NCBI RefSeq assembly: GCF_002161215.1 | Contig: NZ_NFMB01000001.1 | Coordinates: forward strand, 186,001-250,000 | Length of the DNA: 64,000 nt | From: Flavonifractor sp. An10 | GTDB taxonomy: Bacteria > Bacillota > Clostridia > Oscillospirales > Oscillospiraceae | Direction of reading: 5' to 3' | The notes under the pieces: generated by a model | What the model was told of the DNA's origin: nothing | Databases searched by the model: none | The model's input: the letters and a program-made list of their open reading frames with translations, nothing else | Shown: positions 7,183-16,702 of the stretch, piece by piece | How the letters are laid out: each line of letters begins with the position of its first letter | Position numbering within the stretch: position 1 is the stretch's first letter | Program-made: the position numbers and the translations under genes

Positions 7183-7762
7183 GCTGCCGGAACAAAACCA
7201 TTCCGAAAAAAACGAACTGTTGCGCGACCTGCTGGAGCGCAGAGGGCTTGTAGAGGATCCGAGTATCCCCAACGAGAAAGCGCGGGCAGCCGAACAGGAG
7301 CTTCGCCGCAACATGTATCACAATACACAGGTCATGCTCAAGCACTACCGGGATATTGTCTGGGCCCTTGAATGCTTTCCAAAAGAAATTGCCCAGGAAC
7401 TGGAGCAGCCCCTGAAGGATTTGGACGCCCTGCTCAGCGTGGTGGACACTCAGGTGGCCCTTGGCAATGTGAAGCTGGAGCACCGGCTTCTCAGCATCCG
7501 GAAGTCTCGCCTGCTTTTGAACCGGATCAATGACGCATTGACAGTCCTGCGTCACAAGCCGGGCAACGGGGAATTGATGTATAACATCATTTTCCAAACT
7601 TTCATCACGCCGGACAAGCCCACGCATTCGGATAACCTTGGAGTTCCGCAATCAGCCCCAGGGCAACCTCATCGTTCACAAACTGTCCAGCGTGGACAAA
7701 AGCCCACTGGAGGGGGCACAGTTCAAAATCACCTATGCCGACGGTTCCTACCTGCCAGATGA
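7151..7762 (+). pseudogene. Element-specific hypothetical gene, 3' end lost at a deletion junction
   Basis: The ATG at 7151 follows GGAGGT. About 160 residues look native: a CxCG near the N-terminus (ADLKACPCGKLPEQ) and then a long helical region around the sequence YHNTQVMLKHYRDIVWALEC. From about 7635 the frame enters DNA that encodes, in another frame, the interior of a Cna/SpaA surface protein, and it runs on only as an out-of-frame tail to 7762. The natural C-terminus is therefore missing. The function is unknown; the gene type follows the helix-turn-helix gene in related elements from memory. Confidence 0.6.
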
Positions 7763-9941
7763 AAACGGCCAGCTCTCCAGCAATGGCCTGTACTGGACCA
7801 ATTCCGAGGGCCAGATCGTCCTCTCCGGGATCACGGGCACTGTGATCGCAACGGAGGTACAGGCGCCGTCTGGGTACACCATCGACCCTAATACTCAGAG
7901 CCAGACGGTGGTAATCAATCCGGACGATACCCAGGAACTCTATTTTTATAATACGCCGCTGGCAACCCTGACCATCCTGAAGCGGAGCAGCGAGGATCGC
8001 CAGCCGTTGGCCGGGGCGGAGTTTTTGGTGACGGATGGCGCAGGCACACCCATTGGCCCCAACAGCGGCCGTTATACCACCAATTCGGACGGTCTGGCGA
8101 CTGTATCCGGCCTGGAGCCGGGCCAGACGGTGATCGCCCGTGAGGTATCTGCCCCGGATGGCTTCCAGTTAGATGGTACCCCTCAAAGCATTGTTATCCG
8201 GGAGGACAGCCCAAACCAGCTTATTTTTGAGAATGCCCCCCTGGGGAACCTGATCATCCACAAACTGGACAGCGTAACCAAGGAGCCTTTGGAGGGCGTC
8301 CAGTTCAAAATCACCTATGCCGACGGTAGCTTCGTGGATGCCGAGGGCGGAAAACTGTCCTCCAACGGCCTGTACTGGACCAATTCCGAGGGACAGATCG
8401 CCCTCTCCAACGTTACCGGCACACTGGTGGTAACTGAGGTACAGAGCATCGAGGGCTACACCATTGACCCCGACACCCAGAGCCAGACAGTGGTTGTTCG
8501 GGCGGATGACACGCAGGAACTGTGGTTCTATAACGATCCGGTGGGTGGGTTGGAACTCATCAAGGTAAACGAGAGCAAGACCTCGGAGCGGATTCCCAAC
8601 ACCACCTTTGAGATCCGTCGGATGGATGACGCCCTCGTGGACACAATCACAACGGATCGCAATGGCAGAGCATTTCTTGCTTTGGAAGACGGCCCGTACT
8701 ACGCCGTCGAGGTGGAAGCAAATTCCGATTTTATTCTGGACAGTACACCCCACTACTTTGAAATAAAGGGTGGTAACGTATATACGCTGCGTGTCAGCAA
8801 CGCCGAAAAGTCCGGCATTCTCATTCACAAGGTGGATCAAAATGGCGAGGGCATCTACGGGGTCAAGTTCTTGCTCTACGATGAGAACCGCAACCCCATT
8901 GGCGAATTTGTCAGCGACAATAGCGGCTATGTCCACATCACCGCCGATGATCTCCCGGACGGTGCCAACACCAGCGGCCGCTTCTATTTGCGTGAGCTTG
9001 AGGTGCCGGATGGCTATATCATAGACACAGAAACCAAAACCGTCTATGTGCGCCCGGGGCACACTGCGGAGGTTGAGTGGGTCAACGCGGCGATCACGGC
9101 TCAGATCCAGATTTGGAAAAAGTCCGCCGATGACAATCCCATCAACGGTTTCCCGGCGGGTACCCCTCTGGAGGGTGCGGTCTTTGAGATCTACAACAAG
9201 GCCAATGTCCTTGTGGACACCATTGAGAGCAATAGCCGCGGTCTGGCGGTCTCCAAGCCGCTCCCCTTGGGCCGCTATATCATTAAAGAGGTGTCCAGCC
9301 CCCAGTTCTATTCGGTCAACAGCGAGGAAGTGACCGTTTACCTGGAGCATGAGGGCCAGATCGTCCAGCTGGAGTGGCTGAACGAGAGCGTCTATACCAA
9401 CGTCTCCATTGGCAAGAGCGGTTATACACAGGTTGTGCCTGGCCAGGAGATCCGATACACCTTCAAGGACATCGGCAACAATTCCACCGTCCCGCTGAGT
9501 AATTTCTACTGGCGCGACACGCTGCCCACGGACGCGGTTCGGCTGGATAAGATCATCACCGGAACCTACTCGGCACGGCTCAACTATAAGATTGTTTACC
9601 AGACCAACCTGAACAATACCCAGCGTGTGCTGGCTGACAACCTGAATTCGCAGCAGAATTATACCCTGGATGCCTCTGCGGCGGCACTGGGACTGGCCTC
9701 CAACGAGTACGTAACGCAGGTCACCTTCCTCTTCGGGCAGGTTCCCGCCGGCTTCAAGCAGGTGGAGACGCCCTATATCTACTGTGATGTCCTGTCTGGA
9801 CTGGCCCACGAGTACCGCTTTGCCAACAAATGCGATGTGGGTGGCATGTGGCAGAACCAGTGGATCCAGGCGACCGACCGGTGGGTGACCATCATCTACC
9901 GCGGCGGCCCGACCCCGACCCTGCCCCGGACAGGCTATTGA
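7638..9941 (+). CDS. Cna-B/SpaA-repeat surface protein, N-terminus missing, ends LPRTGY
   Basis: The 767-residue frame is made of consecutive prealbumin-like SpaA/Cna-B domains of roughly 90 residues, each starting like GNLIVHKLDS and ending like TVVVRADDTQELWFYN. Repeats 1 and 3 are closely similar, indicating internal duplication. The C-terminal 150 residues form a different, non-repeat domain. The protein ends LPRTGY, a sortase-type motif with no hydrophobic anchor or basic tail after it. The only possible start is a TTG without a ribosome binding site, and there is no signal peptide, so the gene has lost its 5' part at the 7635 junction. It is probably an adhesin remnant of the element. 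Confidence 0.75.
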   Translation: MEFRNQPQGNLIVHKLSSVDKSPLEGAQFKITYADGSYLPDENGQLSSNGLYWTNSEGQIVLSGITGTVIATEVQAPSGYTIDPNTQSQTVVINPDDTQELYFYNTPLATLTILKRSSEDRQPLAGAEFLVTDGAGTPIGPNSGRYTTNSDGLATVSGLEPGQTVIAREVSAPDGFQLDGTPQSIVIREDSPNQLIFENAPLGNLIIHKLDSVTKEPLEGVQFKITYADGSFVDAEGGKLSSNGLYWTNSEGQIALSNVTGTLVVTEVQSIEGYTIDPDTQSQTVVVRADDTQELWFYNDPVGGLELIKVNESKTSERIPNTTFEIRRMDDALVDTITTDRNGRAFLALEDGPYYAVEVEANSDFILDSTPHYFEIKGGNVYTLRVSNAEKSGILIHKVDQNGEGIYGVKFLLYDENRNPIGEFVSDNSGYVHITADDLPDGANTSGRFYLRELEVPDGYIIDTETKTVYVRPGHTAEVEWVNAAITAQIQIWKKSADDNPINGFPAGTPLEGAVFEIYNKANVLVDTIESNSRGLAVSKPLPLGRYIIKEVSSPQFYSVNSEEVTVYLEHEGQIVQLEWLNESVYTNVSIGKSGYTQVVPGQEIRYTFKDIGNNSTVPLSNFYWRDTLPTDAVRLDKIITGTYSARLNYKIVYQTNLNNTQRVLADNLNSQQNYTLDASAAALGLASNEYVTQVTFLFGQVPAGFKQVETPYIYCDVLSGLAHEYRFANKCDVGGMWQNQWIQATDRWVTIIYRGGPTPTLPRTGY

Positions 9942-9955
9942 TAGCATCCACCTGC

Positions 9956-9991
9956 GGCGGGGGCGGCGCATTGTCCGCCCCCGCCCTCTTT
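9956..9991 (+). terminator. Terminator after the surface protein gene
   Basis: GGCGGGGGCGG pairs with CCGCCCCCGCC around an 8-nt loop, followed by CTCTTT, directly before the Shine-Dalgarno sequence of the next gene. Confidence 0.7.
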
Positions 9992-10004
9992 GAGGAACAA
10001 AATC

Positions 10005-12158
10005 ATGTTAGATTGGATTTTCGAGGGCATAGCCAATTGGGTTGCCAGCATCATGACCCAAATCATGGACGCCATCTCCGGCGTGTTCCTCGGCGCCCTG
10101 GGCACGGACATGACCGCGATGGAGGAGTACTTCCCCTTTGCGGTCAGCGCCTATACTATCATCCAGTATACGGCCTGGGTGCTGCTCTTCCTGATCGTAG
10201 TCTGGCAGCTCTTCCGCGCATTCAGCGGGCCGTTCTCTGAGACGGAGAACCCCCTCGCCCTCGTGGCGCGCGGCACCATTTTCGCAGTCTTGATAGGCTA
10301 TGCAAAGCCTATTTTCAGCCTTGTCCTGGATATCGCGCGGGCGCCCTATACTGCACTTATGGACGCCTCACTCGACCCGGGCGACTTTACTTTTGCGGGC
10401 GTGGAGCAGGCACTCACCAACGGCCTGGCCACCCTGGTTTCTGTAGTAACGGTGGTGGGCCTGATTCTGCTCATCATCCTGATGATCGCGTTGGCCTGGA
10501 ACTACTTCAAATTGCTGCTGGAGGCGGTAGAGCGGTATGTCCTGGTGGGTGTGCTCTGCTATACCTCTCCGCTTGCTTATGCGATGGGGGCATCGAAGGC
10601 CACCTCCCGCGTGTTCCAGAGCTGGTGCCGTATGGTCGGCTCCCAGCTTCTGCTGCTGGTACTCAATGTCTGGTTCCTCCGCGCATTCAACTCATCAGTG
10701 GGCCAGTACATCGCCAACAGAGGTGCGCTGACCACCGGGCAGGGCAACATCTTTCTCTGGTTCTTCTGCGCGTTGGCCCTTCTGAAGATTGCCCAGAAAT
10801 GCGACAGCTACCTGGCGGCCATGGGATTGTCCGTAGCGCAGACAGGGAGCAGCATGGGCATGGAGATGCTGATGGCCGCCCGGACGCTGACCGGATTTGC
10901 CAAAGGCGGTGGAAACGCGGCCTCGGTGTTCGGTGGGGCGGCAAAGGCCGGTACAGGTGCGGCGACAGGTGCCGCAGGCGGTGCAGCTTCTTCTGGCGGC
11001 ATCCTGTCTGGATTCTTGAGTCGATATAAGCCTAACAGCTTTGTGCGTGATGCCGTTGTAGACGGCGGAAGCCGGATGGGTGCAGGCGGCGGCGTAGGAT
11101 TTGTCGGCCGGGTGTTTGGCGGTATGGCGGCGCGCAACGGCGCTACATTGACCCCAGACTCGGTTGCCTCCGTAGCCACCCGTCCCCCCAACGTCTCCGG
11201 CACCATTGCTGGCGAAATTGCAGACCGCAGTCTGAAGGGATATCTGCCCCACTTGGGCAATGGAGCGGCGGCCAACATGACCTATTCCGGCACTCAGATT
11301 ACTGGCGGCCGCATCACCACCACCGCTACCACCCAAGACGGCCAGCAGGCCAAGGTAGACCTCTACCACGCTACGCAGCATGAGAGACCCAGCACCCCGT
11401 ACACGGTGGTCACTGCGGCCGATGGGAGCCAGTGGTACCAGGTAGCTTCTGGCAATGGGATGGGCGCTTTTTACGCCACACCCGTATTTACCGGCGATGT
11501 ATCCGAGGCCGCCCAGGTCGCAGAGGCTTTTCCAAATGCGCCGGAGGGCACACAGCTGCGCCAGGTGGAGGAGGGTACCATGGAGGCATCCTACGCGAAC
11601 GGCAGCAATTCCCTCTGGTACAGCAGTGCATATTTCCAGGAGCCGGATGCGCCGCATGAGGTGATCCAGGGCGCAGACGGTCTGGACTGGTACGCTATGA
11701 CACCGGCGGCCGCTGTCCCGCCGTTTGATCCCCAGACGCCGGCTGACGGTTCCGGGCCCGCCGCACAGTACAATCAGGCGGTGTTTACACAGTTCATGCC
11801 CGGCTTTGACCGGCCAGTGGTCTCCGTGGACAGCTCCAGAGCTGGTGACGGCATCCTGGAGGTGCGGCATGAGGACGGCGGCGGTACAGCTTTCTACGAC
11901 CGAACGGTGTTTCAACCACCGCGCGGCGATTATCGTGTGTATGAGGACAGCGCGGGCAGCCAATGGTACGCTATCCCCGGCACTCCGGCGGTGGAGCGCC
12001 GGCCGGTCTATGAGGACGGGAAAGCGGTCTATGACGGGGACACGCTGCGGACGGTCAATGTGGAGACCATCCGCTATAAAGCCACGCCCACTCGGTATAC
12101 AGAGCCTCAGAAGCGGCCGGTCAACGAACGGAAACCGCCAAACAGAAAGAAACCTTGA
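10005..12158 (+). CDS. TrbL/VirB6-like conjugation channel membrane protein
   Basis: The ATG at 10005 follows TGAGGA and gives 717 residues. The first 290 residues contain about seven hydrophobic segments (for example TAWVLLFLIVVW, ATLVSVVTVVGLILLIILMIAL and FLWFFCALALLK), as in VirB6/TrbL-type polytopic proteins of the mating channel. Glycine/alanine-rich linkers (about 305-340) lead to a large soluble tail with recurring SQWYA-type modules (SLWYSSAYFQ, LDWYAMTP, SQWYAIPG), each about 75 residues and apparently a repeated small domain. It is first in the run of secretion genes, before the NlpC hydrolase and PrgI/VirB4. The role is inferred from topology and context. Confidence 0.75.
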   Translation: MLDWIFEGIANWVASIMTQIMDAISGVFLGALGTDMTAMEEYFPFAVSAYTIIQYTAWVLLFLIVVWQLFRAFSGPFSETENPLALVARGTIFAVLIGYAKPIFSLVLDIARAPYTALMDASLDPGDFTFAGVEQALTNGLATLVSVVTVVGLILLIILMIALAWNYFKLLLEAVERYVLVGVLCYTSPLAYAMGASKATSRVFQSWCRMVGSQLLLLVLNVWFLRAFNSSVGQYIANRGALTTGQGNIFLWFFCALALLKIAQKCDSYLAAMGLSVAQTGSSMGMEMLMAARTLTGFAKGGGNAASVFGGAAKAGTGAATGAAGGAASSGGILSGFLSRYKPNSFVRDAVVDGGSRMGAGGGVGFVGRVFGGMAARNGATLTPDSVASVATRPPNVSGTIAGEIADRSLKGYLPHLGNGAAANMTYSGTQITGGRITTTATTQDGQQAKVDLYHATQHERPSTPYTVVTAADGSQWYQVASGNGMGAFYATPVFTGDVSEAAQVAEAFPNAPEGTQLRQVEEGTMEASYANGSNSLWYSSAYFQEPDAPHEVIQGADGLDWYAMTPAAAVPPFDPQTPADGSGPAAQYNQAVFTQFMPGFDRPVVSVDSSRAGDGILEVRHEDGGGTAFYDRTVFQPPRGDYRVYEDSAGSQWYAIPGTPAVERRPVYEDGKAVYDGDTLRTVNVETIRYKATPTRYTEPQKRPVNERKPPNRKKP

Positions 12159-12163
12159 TTTTC

Positions 12164-12207
12164 GGGCAGGCACATTCCCAAACGGGTGTGTGCCTGCCCT
12201 CTATTTT
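12164..12207 (+). terminator. Terminator between channel and hydrolase genes
   Basis: GGGCAGGCACA and TGTGCCTGCCC form an 11-bp stem followed by TCTATTTT. The following gene must have its own promoter or depend on read-through. Confidence 0.75.
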
Positions 12208-12228
12208 AGCATAAGAGAGGTGATCACC

Positions 12229-13719
12229 ATGTCCGATGAACAGCGATTTGGCGATGGCCAGGACAATTACCTGCAGGGGATGCGGCAGGCGGCAGAGGCG
12301 GTGCGGCAGTTCGGCTCCGCAGCCGGTGCTGCAGGCGCGGCCGGAACTGCTGCGGGAGAAGCGGCAGCCAACGCCGCTGCGGCCACCGTGCAGGCCGGTG
12401 TGGAGGGCGGAAAGGCCGCGGCTGGTATTGCCGCCGGGGCGGCGGTGGGCGGCCCGTGGGGGGCCATCCTGTCCGCCGCATGGTCCCTTCGCAACACGCT
12501 CTTCAAGGTCCTCATTTTCCTCTGCCTGCTCCTGCTGTTCATTATCATTGCCGTGGTCTCCCTGCCATCCATTGTCTTCAACAACATCTTCCGCACCGAT
12601 CCGGCTACGGTCGATCCCAACGGCCCCACGGAGGTGACGGCAAGTTTTGACGATATGTCGGCAGTGGTCTCCGACTGCATTCAGGCCGGTTACGATGCCG
12701 CGCTGGCTGAGGTGGATCAGATCATTGCGGACGGCGGCTATGACCATGACCTGTCCATGCAGGCCCTGGTCAACAACGCGCTGGTCTCCAGTGAGTACGA
12801 TACCTGCTATGTCCTGGCGGCCTACTCCGCCTCCATGGTACAGCGGGGCACCACAAAGGCAGATCTCCAGAACAAGCTCAACGCGGTTGCCGACCAGATG
12901 TATGCCGTCACCTATGAAGTGAAGCAGGCCCAGGTCACGGTGGAGACCGATGACGGGCCGGAGATGCAGACGGTGGACTATGTGGCCTGCACTATCCACC
13001 CATTCGACCAGTCGGTCATCCTGACCGCGTTTGGCGTGGACACCGGTGCACAGTATGACCAGTTCCAGGTCACCTACGGGGAAGCGATCCTCGACATGTC
13101 CAACTCGCTGAAGATGACCATGTATGGAACAACCAGTGACGGCAGCGTACCGCCCATCAGCGATGCGGAGCTGAACCTATTCCTGGCCAGCTTGGACTGT
13201 AGCGGAAAGCGCAAAGAGCTGATGCGCTGCGCACTGTCCCTGGTGGGCCGCGTCCCGTATTTTTGGGGCGGGAAAAGCGCCCCGGGCTGGAACAGCGATT
13301 GGAACACCCCGCGCCTGGTGACTGCGGCGGGTTCCAGCAGCACCGGTACCATCCGCCCCTACGGGCTTGACTGCTCGGGATTCACGGAGTGGGTGTATCA
13401 GACAGCTCTGGGTGTGACATTGTACGATGGAACCTGGAACCAGTGGGACGCTACCCACGCCATCACCAAGGAGGAACTGTTGCCCGGCGATCTGGGCTTC
13501 ATGGCTGTGCCCGGCACAGTCCCGGTCAACCACGTGCTGCTCTATGCAGGCGAGGACGCCGACGGCAATATGCTCTGGGTCCACTGCGCCAGCGGCACCG
13601 GCGTGGTGCTCAATTCACCCGACTATGTGACGCAGTACCGGCGCAGGAACGACATCGACCTGGAGGGCGATTTGGCCCCGGCCGTGAGCGCAGCAGAGGA
13701 GGCGGGAGCCGATGGATGA
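12229..13719 (+). CDS. NlpC/P60 peptidoglycan hydrolase of the conjugation apparatus
   Basis: The ATG at 12229 follows AAGAGAGG and encodes 496 residues. An alanine/glycine-rich cytoplasmic N-terminus is followed by one transmembrane helix (about residues 97-120), a middle extracellular region, and a C-terminal NlpC/P60 domain. Catalytic Cys382 (GLDCSGFTEW) and His435 (VNHVLLYAG) are present. Such enzymes cut cell-wall peptides so that the mating channel can cross the wall, the VirB1/CwlT role. Its last bases overlap the PrgI-like gene by 8 bp, and together with VirB4 downstream this marks a secretion operon. Confidence 0.85.
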   Translation: MSDEQRFGDGQDNYLQGMRQAAEAVRQFGSAAGAAGAAGTAAGEAAANAAAATVQAGVEGGKAAAGIAAGAAVGGPWGAILSAAWSLRNTLFKVLIFLCLLLLFIIIAVVSLPSIVFNNIFRTDPATVDPNGPTEVTASFDDMSAVVSDCIQAGYDAALAEVDQIIADGGYDHDLSMQALVNNALVSSEYDTCYVLAAYSASMVQRGTTKADLQNKLNAVADQMYAVTYEVKQAQVTVETDDGPEMQTVDYVACTIHPFDQSVILTAFGVDTGAQYDQFQVTYGEAILDMSNSLKMTMYGTTSDGSVPPISDAELNLFLASLDCSGKRKELMRCALSLVGRVPYFWGGKSAPGWNSDWNTPRLVTAAGSSSTGTIRPYGLDCSGFTEWVYQTALGVTLYDGTWNQWDATHAITKEELLPGDLGFMAVPGTVPVNHVLLYAGEDADGNMLWVHCASGTGVVLNSPDYVTQYRRRNDIDLEGDLAPAVSAAEEAGADG

Positions 13720-14161
13720 CAGGGAGTACAGCAATGTCTACACCATTCCGCCCAATTATACCGACTCCGGCAAGCTGCTGGGCGGCATGCTGGAGACCCG
13801 CAACACAGCAGAGGCGGTCATTCTGCTCCTGCTCGTGGGTTATCCGGAGCTGATGTGGCTCCATATCCCGGCCACAGCCAAGGTCGTGGTCATGACCATG
13901 ACCCTGCTGCCTCTGGGAGTCTTCGCCCTGATGGGGCTGGGCGGCGACTCGCTGCTCCAGTTCGTCACCCGTATGTTCCTGTTCTGGATACGGCGCCGCC
14001 GGCTTCATTTCAGGAGGATAGGATATCACTATGGCACAACAAATACGCGCAGGAAACGCACGCCTCCGAACGGATCCAGGCCGCCGGCCAAAGGCGGCCG
14101 AGCACCTGGAGTTCGTTCAGGACTACATCCCAATCAAAGAACTCCGAAACGGCATCGTTGA
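13712..14161 (+). CDS. PrgI-like T4SS membrane protein (VirB3-type)
   Basis: A 149-residue protein with two hydrophobic helices at about residues 34-52 and 57-78 and a basic RRRRLHFRR segment after them, the layout of PrgI/VirB3-type proteins that pair with VirB4. It starts in the tail of the hydrolase gene and overlaps the VirB4 frame by 131 bp in a different frame, an unusually long overlap. The Arg/Pro-rich C-terminal 43 residues come from that overlap and may be dispensable. An N-terminal YTIPPNYTDSGK block is typical of the family in clostridial elements. Confidence 0.7.
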   Translation: MDDREYSNVYTIPPNYTDSGKLLGGMLETRNTAEAVILLLLVGYPELMWLHIPATAKVVVMTMTLLPLGVFALMGLGGDSLLQFVTRMFLFWIRRRRLHFRRIGYHYGTTNTRRKRTPPNGSRPPAKGGRAPGVRSGLHPNQRTPKRHR

Positions 14162-16655
14162 GACCACCGATGGCCGGTATATCAAAATCCTGGAGATTGA
14201 GCCCATCAACTTCCTGCTCCGCTCCAATGAGGAGCAGTGGGGCATCATCTCCACTTTCGCCAGTTGGCTGAAGATCTCTCCCATGCGCCTACAGTTCAAG
14301 TCGGTTACCCGCAAGGCGGATTCCGACAAGTACTTGGGCGGTCTGGAGGCGGACATCGAACAGGACGATGTCCCGGCCTGCCGTGAACTGGGCCGGGGCA
14401 CCATTCGGTTCATCCGGGAGGAGGGCAGCCGGGAAGCGCTGACGCGCCGGTTCTTCCTCATATTCCAGTATGAGGCCGCGCACCGCCAGTCGGAGAACGA
14501 CTACGGCGAGGTCTATGCCGCCCTGCAGACGGCGGCGCAGAACGCCAGGGCCTATTTCGCGCAGTGCGGCAACAGCATCGTGCAGCCCAAGGACGAGGAC
14601 GCCTTTGTGGCTGAGATCCTATACATGTACTTCAACCGCCGCTCCTGCGTGGATGACCCCTTCCAGAACCGGCTCAACCGCGTGGTAGTAGACGCCATGG
14701 CGGCAAAAAAGCGGGTCGTTGGCATCGACCCGGTGCCTAAAATCCAGACAGTCAACTTCGTGGCGCCCCGCGGCCTCGACCTGACCCACCCCGGCTATCT
14801 GATCATGGACGGGATCTACTACACCTACCTATACATACGCAAAAACGGCTTCCCTCAGCAGGTGCGGGGCGGCTGGATGTCCTCGCTCATCAACGCGGGC
14901 GAGGGCGTGGATGTGGATTTGCATCTGCGCCGCGAGATCCGCGGCAAGACCATTGACCGAGTTGCCCAGCGCATCCGTCTTAACCGCACAAAACTGCGGG
15001 AACTGCAGGACACTTCAACTGACTACGAGGAACTGGCCGGTTCCATCCAAGCCGGCTATTCCATTAAGCAGGGGCTCTCCAGCCGGAATGAGGATCTGTT
15101 CTATATGACGGTGATCATCACCGTGTCCGCCCCCACCTATGAGGAACTGCTGTGGCGCAAACAGCAGATGACCGACCTGATGAAGTCCATGGACATCCAG
15201 GTGGGCGACTGCCTGTTCCAGCAGGAGGCTGCGCTGCGCTCCACCATGCCGTTTCTCTATATCGATCCCAGCCTGGAGCGGAAAGCCAAGCGCAATGTGC
15301 TCACATCCGGCGCAGCCTCCACCTACATGTTCACCAGCTTCGAGCTCTCCGATGACAATGGCATCCTGTTGGGCCTCAACCGGCACAACAACTCGCTGTG
15401 CATCGTGGACCCGTTCAATACCAAGGTCAATAAGAACGCCAACTTCACCATCTGCGGAACCTCGGGCGCTGGTAAGACCTTTACCATGCAGGTGATGGCG
15501 TTGAGGTTAAGGATGCGCGGCGTCCAGTGCTTTATCCTGGCGCCTCTCAAGGGTCATGAGTTCAAGCGTGCCTGCCACAAGATTGGAGGCACCTATATCA
15601 AGCTGGCGCCCGGCTCCAGCGCCTGTATCAATGTCATGGAGATCCGTCCCACTTTGACGCCAGAGATGGAGCTGATCGATGAGATGGATTACAGTGACAT
15701 CGACTCCATGCTGGCCAGGAAGATCCAGCAGCTGATGATTTTCTTCTCTCTCCTGATTCCTGATATGTCCAATGAAGAGGAGCAGATGCTGGATGAGGCC
15801 CTGGTCAAGACTTACGCCAAATTCGGCATCACCCACGATAACAGCTCTGTCTATGAAGATCAGGCCGGCGGGAAGATCAAGACTATGCCAATTCTGGGCG
15901 ACCTCTATGAGATCCTCAAGGAGAACCCGCTGACCACCCGCCTGGCCACTATCGTCAGCCGTTTCGTCACCGGCAGCGCCCAGAGCTTTAATCGCCAGAC
16001 GAACATCGATTTGCGAAATCGCTACGTTGTCCTGGACATCTCCGAACTCAAGGGAAAGCTGCTCCCTGTGGGTATGATGATCGCGCTGGACTATGTGTGG
16101 GACCAGGTGAAGGCCGACCGCACCAAAAAGAAGATGGTATTTATCGACGAGATATGGAAACTCATCGGCGGTTCGGCAAATAAGCAGGCGGCCGAGTTCT
16201 GTTTGGAGATTTTCAAGATCATCCGCGGCTATGGCGGAGGCGCTGTTGCAGCCACACAGGACTTGTCCGACTTCTTCGGGCTGGAGGATGGCCGCTACGG
16301 AAGGTCCATTCTCAACAACTCCAAGACAAAGATCATCCTGAACTTGGAGCCGGACGAGGCAGAGTACGTCAAGGATGTCCTGAAACTGACCCGCACCGAG
16401 ATCCGCAGCATCACCCAGTTCGAACGCGGCGAGGCACTGATATCCAGCAACAGCAATAAAGTTCCGGTCATTATCAAGGCCTCCCGCGAAGAGCAGCAGA
16501 TGATCACCACCGACCGGGCTGAACTGGAAGCCATGCTGAATGAATTGAAAGCTGTGGCCGATGCAGCCGATTCGGCCCAGGTCCCGTCCGAAACAGAAAA
16601 GGAGATGGAGTGCGGAACCGCACCAGAACCGGCGGATAGCCCAAATGAGAGCTGA
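14031..16655 (+). CDS. VirB4-family conjugation ATPase
   Basis: The 874-residue protein powers assembly of and transport through the mating channel at the membrane. Walker A GTSGAGKT is at residues 476-483 and Walker B VFIDE is near residue 700, followed by helicase-like ATQD. The N-terminal half carries the VirB4 domain that contacts the VirB3-type partner. AGGAGG lies 13 bp before the ATG. It overlaps the PrgI-like gene. The C-terminal 50 residues are acidic and rich in serine and proline, probably a flexible tail. It is the firmest evidence that the region is conjugative. Confidence 0.92.
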   Translation: MAQQIRAGNARLRTDPGRRPKAAEHLEFVQDYIPIKELRNGIVETTDGRYIKILEIEPINFLLRSNEEQWGIISTFASWLKISPMRLQFKSVTRKADSDKYLGGLEADIEQDDVPACRELGRGTIRFIREEGSREALTRRFFLIFQYEAAHRQSENDYGEVYAALQTAAQNARAYFAQCGNSIVQPKDEDAFVAEILYMYFNRRSCVDDPFQNRLNRVVVDAMAAKKRVVGIDPVPKIQTVNFVAPRGLDLTHPGYLIMDGIYYTYLYIRKNGFPQQVRGGWMSSLINAGEGVDVDLHLRREIRGKTIDRVAQRIRLNRTKLRELQDTSTDYEELAGSIQAGYSIKQGLSSRNEDLFYMTVIITVSAPTYEELLWRKQQMTDLMKSMDIQVGDCLFQQEAALRSTMPFLYIDPSLERKAKRNVLTSGAASTYMFTSFELSDDNGILLGLNRHNNSLCIVDPFNTKVNKNANFTICGTSGAGKTFTMQVMALRLRMRGVQCFILAPLKGHEFKRACHKIGGTYIKLAPGSSACINVMEIRPTLTPEMELIDEMDYSDIDSMLARKIQQLMIFFSLLIPDMSNEEEQMLDEALVKTYAKFGITHDNSSVYEDQAGGKIKTMPILGDLYEILKENPLTTRLATIVSRFVTGSAQSFNRQTNIDLRNRYVVLDISELKGKLLPVGMMIALDYVWDQVKADRTKKKMVFIDEIWKLIGGSANKQAAEFCLEIFKIIRGYGGGAVAATQDLSDFFGLEDGRYGRSILNNSKTKIILNLEPDEAEYVKDVLKLTRTEIRSITQFERGEALISSNSNKVPVIIKASREEQQMITTDRAELEAMLNELKAVADAADSAQVPSETEKEMECGTAPEPADSPNES

Positions 16656-16702
16656 GTCCTCACATTGGGTGATAACACAAATAAACCAAGGAGGTCAGAA
16701 CT

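Noticed and set aside
8169-9971. A 600-codon frame antisense to the surface protein
   Set aside because: The plus strand shows clear SpaA-type repeats; the antisense frame has no recognisable features.
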